Source of the DNA: Streptomyces sp. PCS3-D2
GTDB lineage: Bacteria > Actinomycetota > Actinomycetes > Streptomycetales > Streptomycetaceae
Reading direction: 5' to 3'
Assembly (NCBI RefSeq): GCF_000612545.2
Contig: NZ_CP097800.1
Span: 1,922,001 to 1,986,000, forward strand
Length of the DNA stretch: 64,000 bases
The first letter of the stretch is position 1, and every line of letters starts with the position of its first letter. The notes beneath the pieces are model-generated. The model was not told the DNA's origin and did not search any database. It saw only the letters and a list, made by a program, of their open reading frames with translations. Positions 17,033-26,187 of this stretch are shown here, piece after piece. Position numbers and translations under genes: made by a program.

Positions 17033-18289
17033 TTGCCCAGTCCCTACCGCGCGATATTCGCGGCCCCCGGCACCAAGGGATTCAGCGCCGCCGGCCTGAT
17101 CGGCCGCCTGCCGATATCCATGGTCGGTGTCGGAATCCTGACCATGATCTCCGAGATCACCGGACGCTACGCGATGGCCAGCGCCCTCACCGGGACGCTC
17201 GCGCTCGCCGCGGCCGTGATCGGCCCTCAGGTGTCCCGCCTGGTGGACCAGCACGGACAGCGGGCGGTCCTGCGGCCCGCCACCCTGATCTGCGTGGGCG
17301 CGGTCGCCCTCCTGCTGGTGGCCGCCGCGAACGGCTGGCCCGACTGGACCCTCTTCGTCTGCGCGGCTGTTGCCGGCTGCGTGCCCAGTGTCGGCTCGAT
17401 GGTCCGGGCCCGGTGGACCACCATCTACCGCGACTCCCCGCGCGATCTGCACACCGCCTACTCCTTCGAGTCCGTCGTCGACGAGGTGTGCTTCATCTTC
17501 GGCCCGATCCTCGCCATCGGGCTGTCCACCACCTGGTTCCCCGAGGCCGGTCCACTGATCGCCGCCGTGTGCCTGCTGGTCGGCGTCTGGCTGCTCACGG
17601 CGCAGCGGTCCACCGAGCCCGCGCCGCACCCGCGCGAGGTGGACGGGAACCGCACCTCGGCCCTGCGCTCCCCCGGTCTGCAGGTCCTGGCGGCCACGTT
17701 CGTGGCGACCGGCGCAATCTTCGGTTCCATCGACGTCTCCACGCTGGCCTTCGCCGAGGAGCAGGGCCACAAGTCCGCCGCCAGCTTCATCCTGGCCATC
17801 TGGGCGGCCGGATCCTGCCTCGCGGGCATTGCCTTCGGTCTGATCCACTTCAAGGGCAGGGCCGAACCCCGCTGGGTACTGGGCATCTGTGCGATGGCCG
17901 TGAGTATGATCCCCCTCCTACTGGCCGGGAACCTTCCGTTTCTGGCCGTGGCGCTCTTCGTCTCGGGCCTCGCCATCGCTCCCACGATGATCACCACGAT
18001 GGCCCTGATCGAGGCGCACGTACCACACGCGAAGCTGACCGAGGGCATGACCTGGATCAGCACCGGCCTCGCGGTCGGTATCGCGCTCGGGTCCTCCGTG
18101 ACCGGCTGGGTCGTCGACGCGGCCGGCGCGCGGACCGGGTACGTCGTCTCCCTCTCGGCGGGGGCGGCCGCGGCGGCGGTTGCGTTCGCGGGATACCGCC
18201 GGCTGACGAGGCCGGCGCAAGGGGAGGAGCCAGCAACCGATGGGGACGGCGACAGCACGGAACGGCAGCACGGCGACCGCGTGGCGTAA
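17033..18289 (+). CDS. MFS transporter downstream of an iron-box-like site
   Basis: A 418-residue major facilitator with about 12 membrane segments and a charged tail. The TTG start at 17033 is supported by CGGAGGGC immediately upstream and by direct entry into the conserved N-terminus ([17 protein letters not shown]). The central loop after helix 6 carries SPGLQVL. The substrate is unknown; the operator upstream suggests an iron-linked role such as siderophore export. Its 3' end overlaps the next gene by 50 bp. Confidence 0.82.
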   Translation: MPSPYRAIFAAPGTKGFSAAGLIGRLPISMVGVGILTMISEITGRYAMASALTGTLALAAAVIGPQVSRLVDQHGQRAVLRPATLICVGAVALLLVAAANGWPDWTLFVCAAVAGCVPSVGSMVRARWTTIYRDSPRDLHTAYSFESVVDEVCFIFGPILAIGLSTTWFPEAGPLIAAVCLLVGVWLLTAQRSTEPAPHPREVDGNRTSALRSPGLQVLAATFVATGAIFGSIDVSTLAFAEEQGHKSAASFILAIWAAGSCLAGIAFGLIHFKGRAEPRWVLGICAMAVSMIPLLLAGNLPFLAVALFVSGLAIAPTMITTMALIEAHVPHAKLTEGMTWISTGLAVGIALGSSVTGWVVDAAGARTGYVVSLSAGAAAAAVAFAGYRRLTRPAQGEEPATDGDGDSTERQHGDRVA

Positions 18290-19568
18290 CTGGGCGGGCA
18301 ACATCACCGCCACACCCGCCCGCGTGGTGACCCCGGCATCGGTCGGGGAGCTCCAGGAGGCGGTCCGCCGGGCCGCCGAGGACGGACTGCGGGTGAAGGC
18401 GGTCGGCACCGGCCACTCCTTCACCGCGGCCGCCGCGACCGACGGGGTCCTCGTCCGGCCGCAGGCCCTGGCCGGGATCCGGTCGGTCGACCGCGCCGCG
18501 GGGACCGTCACGGTCGCGGCGGGCACGGCCCTCAAGGACCTGAACCGGGCCCTCGCCGCCGAGGGCCTCTCGCTCACCAACATGGGCGACATCATGGAGC
18601 AGACGGTCTCCGGCGCCACCAGCACCGGAACCCACGGCACCGGCCGCGACTCGGCCTCCATCGCCGCCCAGATCCGCGCCCTGGAACTGGTCACCGCCGA
18701 CGGCCGGCTGCTGACCTGTTCCGAGAAGGAGAATCCCGAGGTCTTCGCGGCGGCCCGGGTGGGCATCGGCGCGCTCGGCATCGTCACCGCGATCACCTTC
18801 GCGGTGGAGCCGCTCTTCTTCCTGACCGCCCGTGAGGAGCCCATGGGCTTCGACCGGGTGACCGCCGAGTTCGAGGAGCACTTCGCGGAGAACGAGCACT
18901 TCGAGTTCTACTGGTTCCCGCACACCGGCAACTGCAACACCAAGCGCAACAACCGCAGCCAGGGCCCCGCCTCCCCGCCCGGACCGGTGAGTGGCTGGGT
19001 GGAGGACGAGCTGCTCTCCAACGGCCTCTTCCAGGCCGTCAACACGCTGGGCCGCGCGGTCCCGGCGACCATCCCCTCCATCGCCCGCGTGGCCAGCCGC
19101 GCCCTGTCGGCGCGCACCTACACGGACATCCCGTACAAGGTGTTCACCAGCCCGCGCCGGGTGCGGTTCGTGGAGATGGAGTACGCCCTCCCGCGCGAGG
19201 CCGTGGTCGGAGCGCTGCGGGAGCTCCGGGCGATGGTGGACCGCTCGCGGCTGCGGATCAGCTTTCCGGTGGAGGTGCGGACGGCTCCGGCAGACGACAT
19301 CACACTGTCGACGGCCTCCGGCCGCGACACGGCCTACATCGCGGTGCACATGTACAGGGGCACCCCGTACCAGGCCTACTTCACCGCGGCCGAGCGCATC
19401 TTCACCGCGCACGGTGGACGCCCGCACTGGGGCAAGGTGCACACCCGGGACGCGGACCACCTCTCGCGGATCTACCCGCGCTTCGGGGAGTTCACCGCAC
19501 TGCGGGACCGCCTCGACCCGGACCGGGTCTTCGGCAACGACTACCTGCGGCGGGTCCTCGGGAGCTGA
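18240..19568 (+). CDS. FAD-linked D-arabinono-1,4-lactone oxidase-like enzyme
   Basis: A 442-residue aldonolactone/alditol oxidase of the vanillyl-alcohol-oxidase fold. The N-terminal FAD domain has VGTGHSFTAAA, whose His is the covalent flavin attachment site in relatives. The C-terminal ALO domain ends with the characteristic HWGKVH and FGNDYLRR. These enzymes oxidise sugar lactones or polyols with O2. It is translationally linked to the MFS gene through the 50-bp overlap. Confidence 0.88.
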   Translation: MGTATARNGSTATAWRNWAGNITATPARVVTPASVGELQEAVRRAAEDGLRVKAVGTGHSFTAAAATDGVLVRPQALAGIRSVDRAAGTVTVAAGTALKDLNRALAAEGLSLTNMGDIMEQTVSGATSTGTHGTGRDSASIAAQIRALELVTADGRLLTCSEKENPEVFAAARVGIGALGIVTAITFAVEPLFFLTAREEPMGFDRVTAEFEEHFAENEHFEFYWFPHTGNCNTKRNNRSQGPASPPGPVSGWVEDELLSNGLFQAVNTLGRAVPATIPSIARVASRALSARTYTDIPYKVFTSPRRVRFVEMEYALPREAVVGALRELRAMVDRSRLRISFPVEVRTAPADDITLSTASGRDTAYIAVHMYRGTPYQAYFTAAERIFTAHGGRPHWGKVHTRDADHLSRIYPRFGEFTALRDRLDPDRVFGNDYLRRVLGS

Positions 19569-19574
19569 GGCGGG

Positions 19575-20360
19575 TCAGGAGGCGCTCGGTGACGGCGGCG
19601 TGCTGCCCTCGGCGCCCGGGGTCGGCACCGGGTCCGGTGCCGACGGCGTCGGGGTGGGCGCCGGTCCGTGCGTCGGCACCGACGGGCCGGGCGCCGGCTC
19701 GCCGGAGCGCGACGGCCCGGGGTCCACGCTCGGGCTGCGGCTCCCGCCCGGACGGGAGGGGTTCGGGGAGCCGCCCGGGCCGGGGGTGTCGGCGCCGCTC
19801 CCCCGCTCGTCCTCCCCACCGGCCGGACCGCGTCGGGACGGGGCGGGGCGCTCCTCGCCGGCCTTGCGGGTTCCGCCGGAGAAGAGGGTGCCGCCGTCGC
19901 TGCTGACGGAGGTGCCTGCCATCGCCTCGTAGGTGCCGAGGCCGCCGATGGCGACGGCGAAGGCCGCGCCGGAGGCCACCGCGGTGCGCTTCCATCCGCG
20001 CATCCGGGTGCCGTGCACGGTGGGCCGCCCGAACTCCTCCGCCGCCCCGGCGTCCGCCGCCCCGGGGTCCGCCGCCCCCTCCTGCCCGCGGGGCGGCGGT
20101 ACCTGACGGGTCTTCGGCCGGGTGCTGCCGCGCAGCTGGTCGCCGGTACGCCGGAAGAGGTGCTGGATGACGGGTCCGCCGGCGGTGGCGACGACGCTGA
20201 CCACCCCGGCGCCGAGGATGGTTCCGTAGACGCCCATCGTGGACGCGAGCAGGGCGGCCGCGACGGTGGCGAGGGAGGATCCGGCGACCTGGGCCACGCT
20301 CAGGTCGAGTTTCCTTCCCGCCGGTTCGGTCCCGGCGCCACCCGTCGTCTTCTGACCCAT
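19575..20360 (-). CDS. Membrane protein with a long Pro/Ser/Gly-rich tail
   Basis: A 261-residue protein of unknown function. One or two hydrophobic segments (about residues 25-60) are followed by a polar linker and a second membrane helix (GAAFAVAIGGLGTYEAMAG). The last 110 residues are low in complexity (PSRPGGSRSPSVDPGPSRSGEPAPGP...) and likely extracellular. ATG 20360 is preferred over the ATG two codons upstream because AGGGG is spaced 7 nt from it. Confidence 0.7.
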   Translation of the reverse strand: MGQKTTGGAGTEPAGRKLDLSVAQVAGSSLATVAAALLASTMGVYGTILGAGVVSVVATAGGPVIQHLFRRTGDQLRGSTRPKTRQVPPPRGQEGAADPGAADAGAAEEFGRPTVHGTRMRGWKRTAVASGAAFAVAIGGLGTYEAMAGTSVSSDGGTLFSGGTRKAGEERPAPSRRGPAGGEDERGSGADTPGPGGSPNPSRPGGSRSPSVDPGPSRSGEPAPGPSVPTHGPAPTPTPSAPDPVPTPGAEGSTPPSPSAS

Positions 20361-20888
20361 CGCCATCCCCTGTGTGCCCGACCTCTCGTGTCTTCTGCTC
20401 TTTCAGCAGTTACTGACAGCTGAGCGAAGGGGATAGTTCCGTTTCGGGTGATTCTGTGAAGCAGGACACCCGCGCCCGGATGACGACCGCTGGTGGGAAC
20501 CGACAGCGGGCAGCCGAACACGCGCCGCCCGGGGAAAGTTCGGCGGCGCGGCGGTCTCCCCAGGTGGCCCGAATGGAGTACTGTGGCGAGCCCTGGGTCT
20601 GTCCTTCCTTTCGGTTGTCCGGATCCGGGAGAGGGGGCCGGCTGACGGAAAGCGGCACTCGAAGACCGGTGATGTCGCGACATTGCACGGGCCCTGCTGC
20701 GCACGGTAACCATGTGGTCACTGTGCGTGCCCAACAGGTAACCGTGCCATAACGGCGATCAAGGGCGCATGCCCGACACGCCGGTTTAACTCGGCAAGGT
20801 TGTGGCAGGCTGCACCCGGGCAGGCCACACTCGACTAGCGGAAGCAGCGACGCACGTGACGTCGGCAGGCACCACCCGGGAGGTCCCC
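20361..20888. other. About 520-bp divergent intergenic region before sepH
   Basis: No gene is supported; a long minus-strand frame here has a cysteine/proline/arginine-rich composition unlike any protein and runs over the sepH start. The segment must contain the promoters of the membrane-protein gene (-) and sepH (+). The last 180 bp before sepH are less GC-rich, with stretches such as CGGTTTAACTCGG, which fits a promoter zone. Confidence 0.55.
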
Positions 20889-21914
20889 ATGCCCGAACTG
20901 CGTGTCGTGGCCGTCTCCAATGACGGCACACGACTGGTGCTCAAGGCTGCGGACAGCACGGAGTACACGCTTCCGATCGATGAGCGGCTTCGAGCTGCCG
21001 TACGCAACGACCGCGCACGCCTGAACCAGATCGAGATCGAGGTCGAGAGCCACCTCCGCCCCCGTGACATCCAGGCCCGGATACGAGCCGGTGCCACCGC
21101 GGAGGAGGTCGCCCAGCTCGCCGGCATCCCCGTCGACCGCGTGCGCCGCTTCGAGGGCCCGGTGCTCGCCGAACGCGCCTTCATGGCCGAGCGCGCCCGC
21201 AAGACCCCGGTGCGCCGCCCCGGCGAGAACACCGGGCCGCAGCTCGGCGAAGCCGTGCAGGAGCGCCTGACCCTGCGTGGGGCCGAGAAGGACTCCGTCC
21301 AGTGGGACTCCTGGCGCCGCGACGACGGCACCTGGGAAGTCCTCCTGGTCTACCGGGTCGTCGGCGAGCCGCATTCGGCGAGCTGGACCTACGACCCGCC
21401 GCGCCGGCTGGTCGTGGCCGTGGACGACGAGGCCCGCTCGCTCATCGGCGAGTCGGAGGACCTGCCGGCCGCGCCGGAGCCGAGCTTCCCGTTCGTCCCG
21501 AGGATCGCGCGCCTGCCGCGCGACCGGCCGCTGGATCGCACCCTGGACCGGCAGCTGGAGCGGGTCGAGCCCCGGCCGACGCCCGTCCCGGAGCCGGAGG
21601 AGGAGCGGGACACGCTGACCAGCCTGCTGGAGGCGGTACCGAGCTTCCGCGGCGACATGGTCGTGCCGGAACGCCCCGATCCGACGGACACGGAAGCCGA
21701 GGCAGAGGAGCCGCCGGCCCCGGCCGCCTCGGCGGGCGCGGGCGCCGCGTACGCCGACGTCCTGATGCCCCGTACGGTGGCGGGCCACCGCGACCGACTG
21801 ACGGGCACCACCGACCGGCAGGCCGAGGCCGACGGGGTCCGGCCCGGGCGCCGTGCGGCGGTGCCGAGCTGGGACGAGATCGTCTTCGGCACCCGGCGCA
21901 AGAAGCAGGAGTAG
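20889..21914 (+). CDS. sepH: SepH, cell-division protein that acts on FtsZ
   Basis: A 341-residue DUF3071 protein. The N-terminal domain (MPELRVVAVSNDGTRLVLK...) contains a helix-turn-helix-like motif (about residues 55-90: RPRDIQARIRAGATAEEVAQLAGI), which in S. venezuelae mediates FtsZ binding. A beta-rich segment (DSVQWDSWRRDDGTWEVLLVY) and a long acidic/proline-rich disordered tail ending FGTRRKKQE follow. SepH stimulates FtsZ assembly during sporulation septation. ATG 20889 follows GGGAGGTCCCC; the longer upstream ATG adds unconserved residues. Confidence 0.93.
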   Translation: MPELRVVAVSNDGTRLVLKAADSTEYTLPIDERLRAAVRNDRARLNQIEIEVESHLRPRDIQARIRAGATAEEVAQLAGIPVDRVRRFEGPVLAERAFMAERARKTPVRRPGENTGPQLGEAVQERLTLRGAEKDSVQWDSWRRDDGTWEVLLVYRVVGEPHSASWTYDPPRRLVVAVDDEARSLIGESEDLPAAPEPSFPFVPRIARLPRDRPLDRTLDRQLERVEPRPTPVPEPEEERDTLTSLLEAVPSFRGDMVVPERPDPTDTEAEAEEPPAPAASAGAGAAYADVLMPRTVAGHRDRLTGTTDRQAEADGVRPGRRAAVPSWDEIVFGTRRKKQE

Positions 21915-21919
21915 CCCCC

Positions 21920-21946
21920 CCGGGGCCGGGTGGCACCCGGCCCCGG
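21920..21946. terminator. Hairpin between convergent sepH and sulfurtransferase genes
   Basis: A 12-bp perfect stem (21920-21931 with 21935-21946; left arm CCGGGGCCGGGT) and a 3-nt loop, positioned between the two stop codons. Confidence 0.7.
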
Positions 21947-21951
21947 CCCGG

Positions 21952-22797
21952 CTAGCTGGGGTCCGGACCCGTGGCGACCGGGCGGGCCGGGTCCGTGCAC
22001 CAGTGCGACCAGCTGCCCGCATAGAGGTCGGACTCGATGCCGGCCACCTCCAGGGCGAGCACTTCATGGGCTCCGGAGACCCCCGATCCGCAGTACACGC
22101 CCACCGCGGTCCCTTCGGAGGCCCCGAGCGCCTCGAACCGGGCCCGCAGCGCGTCCGCCGGCAGGAAGCGGCCGTCGGGACCCACGTTCTCGGTGGTCGG
22201 GGCCGACAGCGCGCCGGGGATGTGCCCGCCCACCGGGTCGATCGGCTCGACCTCGCCGCGGTACCTCTCCCCCGCACGGGCGTCCAGGAGCACGCCTTCG
22301 CGCGCCCGCTCCGCCGCCGCGTCGGCGTCGAGCAGCCCGAGCAATCCGGGGGTTGGCTTGAAATCGCCCTCGTCCGGAATCACCCGTTCGGCGGTGAGCC
22401 CGCCTCCCGCCGCCGTCCACGCGGCCAGGCCCCCGTCCAGGACTCGCACGTTCGGGTGACCCGTCCAGCGCAAAAGCCACCACGCGCGGGCCGCCGCCCA
22501 GCCCTGCCCGCCGTCGTACACGACCACAGGCACGTCCGCGCAGACCCCGGCCCTGCGCATCGCCGCGCCGAAGGCCTCCGCGTCCGGGAGCGGGTGGCGC
22601 CCTCCCGCCCCGGCCGGACCTGCCAGTTCACGGTCGAGGTCGACGTACGCGGCGCCCGGCAGGTGCCCGGCCTCGTACGCGGGCCGCTGGTCGGGGCCGC
22701 CGAGCTGCCAGCGGACGTCCAGCAGGACCGGCGGCCGGGCACCCGCCAGCTCGTTCCTCAGTTCGGCAACGGAAAGGATCGCAGTCTTCGCACTCAT
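21952..22797 (-). CDS. Rhodanese-type sulfurtransferase (thiosulfate/3-mercaptopyruvate)
   Basis: About 281 residues with two tandem rhodanese domains. The N-terminal one is inactive (no Cys; VVYDGGQGWAAARAWW). The C-terminal one has the catalytic loop Cys in YCGSGVSGAHE. It transfers sulfur from thiosulfate or 3-mercaptopyruvate to cyanide or thiol acceptors. The loop CGSGVS is closer to the mercaptopyruvate type (CGxGxT/S) than to classical rhodanese (CRKGVT). A start three codons upstream is also possible. Confidence 0.9.
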   Translation of the reverse strand: MSAKTAILSVAELRNELAGARPPVLLDVRWQLGGPDQRPAYEAGHLPGAAYVDLDRELAGPAGAGGRHPLPDAEAFGAAMRRAGVCADVPVVVYDGGQGWAAARAWWLLRWTGHPNVRVLDGGLAAWTAAGGGLTAERVIPDEGDFKPTPGLLGLLDADAAAERAREGVLLDARAGERYRGEVEPIDPVGGHIPGALSAPTTENVGPDGRFLPADALRARFEALGASEGTAVGVYCGSGVSGAHEVLALEVAGIESDLYAGSWSHWCTDPARPVATGPDPS

Positions 22798-22972
22798 GGC
22801 GGCCATCTTCCTCCCCGCCCGGCACCGGCGTCACAGGACCGTCATCAGCGGGGCACCCGGTTCCGGTCAACTCCGTTCCGGACCACCGGAATGCGGCGCG
22901 GTCGGGGAGCGCCGGGTCCGCCGGAGTGGAACCATCAGCACCGGTGACGGCACGACGGAGGAGACGGCAGAC

Positions 22973-23758
22973 ATGACCGAGGCAGCGGAAGCGACCCGGC
23001 GCACCCCCGGCACCCCGTGCTGGGTGAGTCTCATGGTGCACGGCCTCGGGAGCACCGAGGACTTCTACGCCGACCTGTTCGGATGGGAGTACGTGCCCGG
23101 GCCCGAGCAGCTCGGGCCGTACGTCCGTGCCGTGCTGGACGGACACGAAGTGGCCGGGATCGGCGAGATGCCGCCGGACGGCCATCTTCCGACGGCGTGG
23201 ACCACGTACCTGGCCACGGACGACGCGGACGCCAGCGCCGAATCCGTCCGGGCCTGCGGCGGCACGGTCGCGGTGGGGCCGCTGGACGCCGGCATCGCGG
23301 GGCGGGTGGCCATCTGCTCGGACCCGCTGGGGGCGGTCTTCGGGCTGTGGCAGGCGCAGGACCACCTGGGCGCCCGGCCGCACGGCGGGCCGGGTACCCC
23401 CGTCTGGCACGAGCTGATCACCCAGGACACCTCGACGGTCGGCAAGTTCTACGAGCACGTCTTCGGCCACGAGGCGCAGACCCACGTCACCGCCTCGGAC
23501 GACTTCGACCACCTCACCCTGAACCTGGCGGGCCGGCCCGTCGCCGCCGTGCACGGCGTGGGCCGTTCGCTGCCGCACGACCGGGGGCCGCACTGGCTGG
23601 CCTATTTCGAGGTGGCGGACACCGACGCGGCCGCGAGCCGGGTCGAGGAGCTCGGCGGGCGCGTCGTCGAGCCGCCCCGGGAGGGCATGCGCGGGCGGCA
23701 GGCCACGGTCACGGACCCGGAGGGGGCGGTCTTCGCCCTCGTACGCTCGCGGCCCTGA
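22973..23758 (+). CDS. Two-domain VOC (glyoxalase/bleomycin-resistance fold) protein
   Basis: A 261-residue protein of two VOC domains: residues about 12-120 (WVSLMVHGLGSTEDFYADLFGWEY... DPLGAVFGLWQ) and 138-258 (VWHELITQDTSTVGKFYEHVFG... DPEGAVFALVRSRP). The second domain keeps His and Glu positions used for metal binding. ATG 22973 follows GGAGGAGACGG. Such proteins resemble actinobacterial hydroxylases/CFP32-type glyoxalase-like proteins; the substrate is unknown. Confidence 0.85.
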   Translation: MTEAAEATRRTPGTPCWVSLMVHGLGSTEDFYADLFGWEYVPGPEQLGPYVRAVLDGHEVAGIGEMPPDGHLPTAWTTYLATDDADASAESVRACGGTVAVGPLDAGIAGRVAICSDPLGAVFGLWQAQDHLGARPHGGPGTPVWHELITQDTSTVGKFYEHVFGHEAQTHVTASDDFDHLTLNLAGRPVAAVHGVGRSLPHDRGPHWLAYFEVADTDAAASRVEELGGRVVEPPREGMRGRQATVTDPEGAVFALVRSRP

Positions 23759-23776
23759 GCGCCGCCGCTGCGGGAG

Positions 23777-25039
23777 TCAGCCGGCGGGCCGTGCCGGCGG
23801 CCGCCCGAAGTGCCGTGCGGTGGGCACCAGTGCAGCCGCCGCGGGGACCAGGAAGCAGGCCGCGGCGCAGACGCCGAGGACCGGGGTCGCCCCGAAGACC
23901 TCGATGGCCGGGGCGATGAGCGCCAGGCCCACCGGGGCCAGGCCGTAGGACACGAGGAAGTCCAGCGAGGAGACCCGGGCGAGCTTGTCCGGGGCGACTT
24001 CGCGCTGGGTGGCGGTGAACCAGGGCACGTTGAACAGCTCGATGCCGATCCCGGCGACCGCGTAGGCGCCGACGACCACGCCCGGGTGGACCGGGAGCAC
24101 CAGGCTCAGCGGCGCGAAGCCGTAGGCGGCCAGGCCCGCGAAGGCGGCCCAGCCCTGGGAGCGCGGCCGGAAGCGGGCGGTGACCAGGGCCCCGCCGAGC
24201 GCGCCGACCGTGTAGGCGGTCATGGCGGCGGCCAGCACCCACTCGGTGCCGTAGCGGTCACGGCTGATCAGGGGCAGGGCGACGCTGGTGGCGGAGTAGC
24301 CGAGCGCGATCACGGCGACCAGGCCTGCGAGTCCCGCGAGGAACCAGGGGTGGCGGCGGGCCTCGCGTATGCCGTCGACGAACTCGGCGCGCAGCGAGGC
24401 GCGCTGCGGCCGGTCCGCGTCCGGGGCGCCGGACGCGGACCCCCGGCCCGGCAGGAGCGCGGCGACCAGCCAGAGCAGGCCGATGCCGAGCAGCAGGGTC
24501 GCGACATCGGTGAAGGCCGCGAGCAGCGCGGTCAGGGCCGGCCCGGCCAGTGTGGAGGCGCGCACGGCCAGGGTCGTCGCGGCGTTGGCCTGCTGCCTGC
24601 GGCCGGCGTCGACGACCTCGGCCGTGAGTGCCTGGAAGGCGGGGCGGCAGGCTCCCTGCCCGGCGCCGGCCAGGGCTGCGGCCGCGGTCATCAGCAGCAG
24701 GGAGCGCCCCAGTCCGGCGGCGAGGAGGGGCGCGGCGGCCGCGGCGGCCAGGGCCGACCACAGGACGACGGCCCGCCGGGAGTGGCGGTCGGCCAGCACC
24801 CCGCCGACGGCCACGGCGGCGAGGAAGCCGGCGGTGCGCGCCGCGAGGACGAGGCCGAGGCCGGCCGCGCCCAGTTCGCGCTCCAGGACCGCGAGGCCCA
24901 GTACGAAGGGCAGGGCCCAGGTCGCGAGCCCGGAGGCGGTGGTGCCAGCCCACAGGCGCAGGAAGGCGACGTCGCGCAGGACGGAACGCGTCTGCTGTGG
25001 ACGGCTCCTGGGCTCCGTGGGGGCAGGTGTGGTCGCCAC
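23777..25039 (-). CDS. MFS exporter divergent from a metal-type ABC importer
   Basis: A 420-residue major facilitator with 12 predicted helices, of the drug/siderophore-exporter subfamily (RLWAGTTASGLATWALPFVLGLAVL at the N-terminus; GVLADRHSRRAVVL after helix 2). A longer ATG at 25060 abuts the Zur-like box. The GTG at 25039 is preferred because GATGAGGAGC lies 9 nt upstream of it, so the longer form would start with its own ribosome-binding site as codons. Its position opposite an uptake system suggests export of the ligand which that system retrieves. The substrate is inference. Confidence 0.82.
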   Translation of the reverse strand: MATTPAPTEPRSRPQQTRSVLRDVAFLRLWAGTTASGLATWALPFVLGLAVLERELGAAGLGLVLAARTAGFLAAVAVGGVLADRHSRRAVVLWSALAAAAAAPLLAAGLGRSLLLMTAAAALAGAGQGACRPAFQALTAEVVDAGRRQQANAATTLAVRASTLAGPALTALLAAFTDVATLLLGIGLLWLVAALLPGRGSASGAPDADRPQRASLRAEFVDGIREARRHPWFLAGLAGLVAVIALGYSATSVALPLISRDRYGTEWVLAAAMTAYTVGALGGALVTARFRPRSQGWAAFAGLAAYGFAPLSLVLPVHPGVVVGAYAVAGIGIELFNVPWFTATQREVAPDKLARVSSLDFLVSYGLAPVGLALIAPAIEVFGATPVLGVCAAACFLVPAAAALVPTARHFGRPPARPAG

Positions 25040-25060
25040 GATGTGGTGCTCCTCATCCAT

Positions 25061-25081
25061 TAATGAAAACGATAACCATTA
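25061..25081. promoter_or_regulatory. Zur-like (zinc uptake regulator) operator in a divergent promoter
   Basis: A 21-bp imperfect palindrome: TAATG, 11 bp, CATTA. The left half reads TAATGAAAAC and the right GATAACCATTA. It matches about 17 of 21 positions of the actinobacterial Zur box TAATGAAAA-TGA-TTTTCATTA as I remember it, and does not resemble the DmdR iron box. It is a conspicuous AT-rich island in very GC-rich DNA, placed between the MFS gene (-) and the ABC operon (+), and could control both. Binding is not shown. Confidence 0.68.
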
Positions 25082-25155
25082 CAGTACTCTGTGGACGCGG
25101 CACTCCCGCCCGGTGCACGCCCCTGCCCCCATCCACGCCGCCTGACGGAGGACCC

Positions 25156-26187
25156 ATGCGCCATCGCACCCGAACCGGCCTCGCCCTGACCCTCGTTCTC
25201 GCATCCGCGGCCGCCGCCGGCTGCTCGGCCGGCGGCGGCACGGACCGCAGGGCGGAGGGCACGCCCTCCGCCCCTACCACCGTCACCAGTTGCGGCGGAC
25301 GGCTGTCCTTCGACGGCCCCCCGAAGCGCACCGTCGCCCTGGACCAGTCCTCCACCGAGACCCTGCTGGAACTGGGCCTCCACGACCGGATGGCCGGAAC
25401 CGCCAATCTCAAGACGAAGATCCCCGCGCAGTACCGGGACGCGTACGCGAAGGTCCCGGTCATCGCCCCCAAGATCGCGACGGGTGAGCAACTGCGTGCC
25501 GCCACACCGGATTTCGTCGTGGCCGGCTCCACCGACCTCTATACGAAGGACCGGGCGGGCACCCGGGAGGAGCTGGCGGCGCTGAAGGTCCCCGCCTTCG
25601 TCAGCGCCGTGGACTGCCCCCAGCACAACGAGCCCGGGAAGTCCCCCTTCGAACTGCTCTTCTCCGACTACGAGGCGCTGGGCCGGATCTTCGGCGCCGA
25701 GGAACGGGCCGCCGCCCTCGCCCGGGAACAGCGGGCCGCCGTCGCCGAGGCCGGCCGGAGCGCGGCCGGGGCCGGGGCCGGGGCCGGGAAGCAACCCACC
25801 GTCGTCTACCTCTACTCGGTCTTCAACGGCATGCCGTACGTCGCCGGGCGGACCGGACTGCCCAGCGAGATGAGCCGGATCGTCGGCGCGAAGAACGCCT
25901 TCGACGACGTGGAGGAGGACTGGCCTGAGGTGTCCTGGGAGGAAGTCGCCAGGCGCGACCCGGACTTCATCGTGATCGGCGACCTGTCCGAACGCGGCCG
26001 GCCCGGTGACAGCGCCGCGGAGAAGCGCAGGGCGATGGCGGAGGACCCGGTGGTGTCCCGGCTGGCGGCGGTGCGCGGCAACCGGATCGTCGAGGTGCCC
26101 GGCATCGAGCTGGACCCCTCCGTGCGCTCCGTGCACACGCTGGGCCTGCTGGCGGGCGCGATGAAGGACCTCGGATATGCCCGCTGA
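25156..26187 (+). CDS. ABC transporter substrate-binding lipoprotein (FepB/BtuF type)
   Basis: A 343-residue secreted lipoprotein. The signal peptide ends in a lipobox with C23 (LASAAAAGC). The mature protein is a class-III periplasmic-binding fold (RTVALDQSSTETLLELGL, VVAGSTDLYTKD, PFELLFSDYEALGRIFG, VVYLYSVFNGMPYVAGRTGL, DPDFIVIGDL). Such proteins capture metal-chelator complexes, heme or cobalamin. ACGGAGGACCC precedes the ATG. First gene of the importer operon; its end overlaps the permease start by 11 bp. Confidence 0.9.
   Translation: MRHRTRTGLALTLVLASAAAAGCSAGGGTDRRAEGTPSAPTTVTSCGGRLSFDGPPKRTVALDQSSTETLLELGLHDRMAGTANLKTKIPAQYRDAYAKVPVIAPKIATGEQLRAATPDFVVAGSTDLYTKDRAGTREELAALKVPAFVSAVDCPQHNEPGKSPFELLFSDYEALGRIFGAEERAAALAREQRAAVAEAGRSAAGAGAGAGKQPTVVYLYSVFNGMPYVAGRTGLPSEMSRIVGAKNAFDDVEEDWPEVSWEEVARRDPDFIVIGDLSERGRPGDSAAEKRRAMAEDPVVSRLAAVRGNRIVEVPGIELDPSVRSVHTLGLLAGAMKDLGYAR

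Noticed and set aside
20410-20931. 173-residue minus-strand frame upstream of sepH
   Set aside because: Rich in Cys, Pro and Arg with no domain, no ribosome-binding site, and it covers the sepH start. Judged non-coding.
25061-25081. Fur/DmdR iron box reading of the divergent operator
   Set aside because: It lacks the AGGTGAGCCTAA core of actinobacterial iron boxes and fits the Zur palindrome much better, although iron control cannot be formally excluded.
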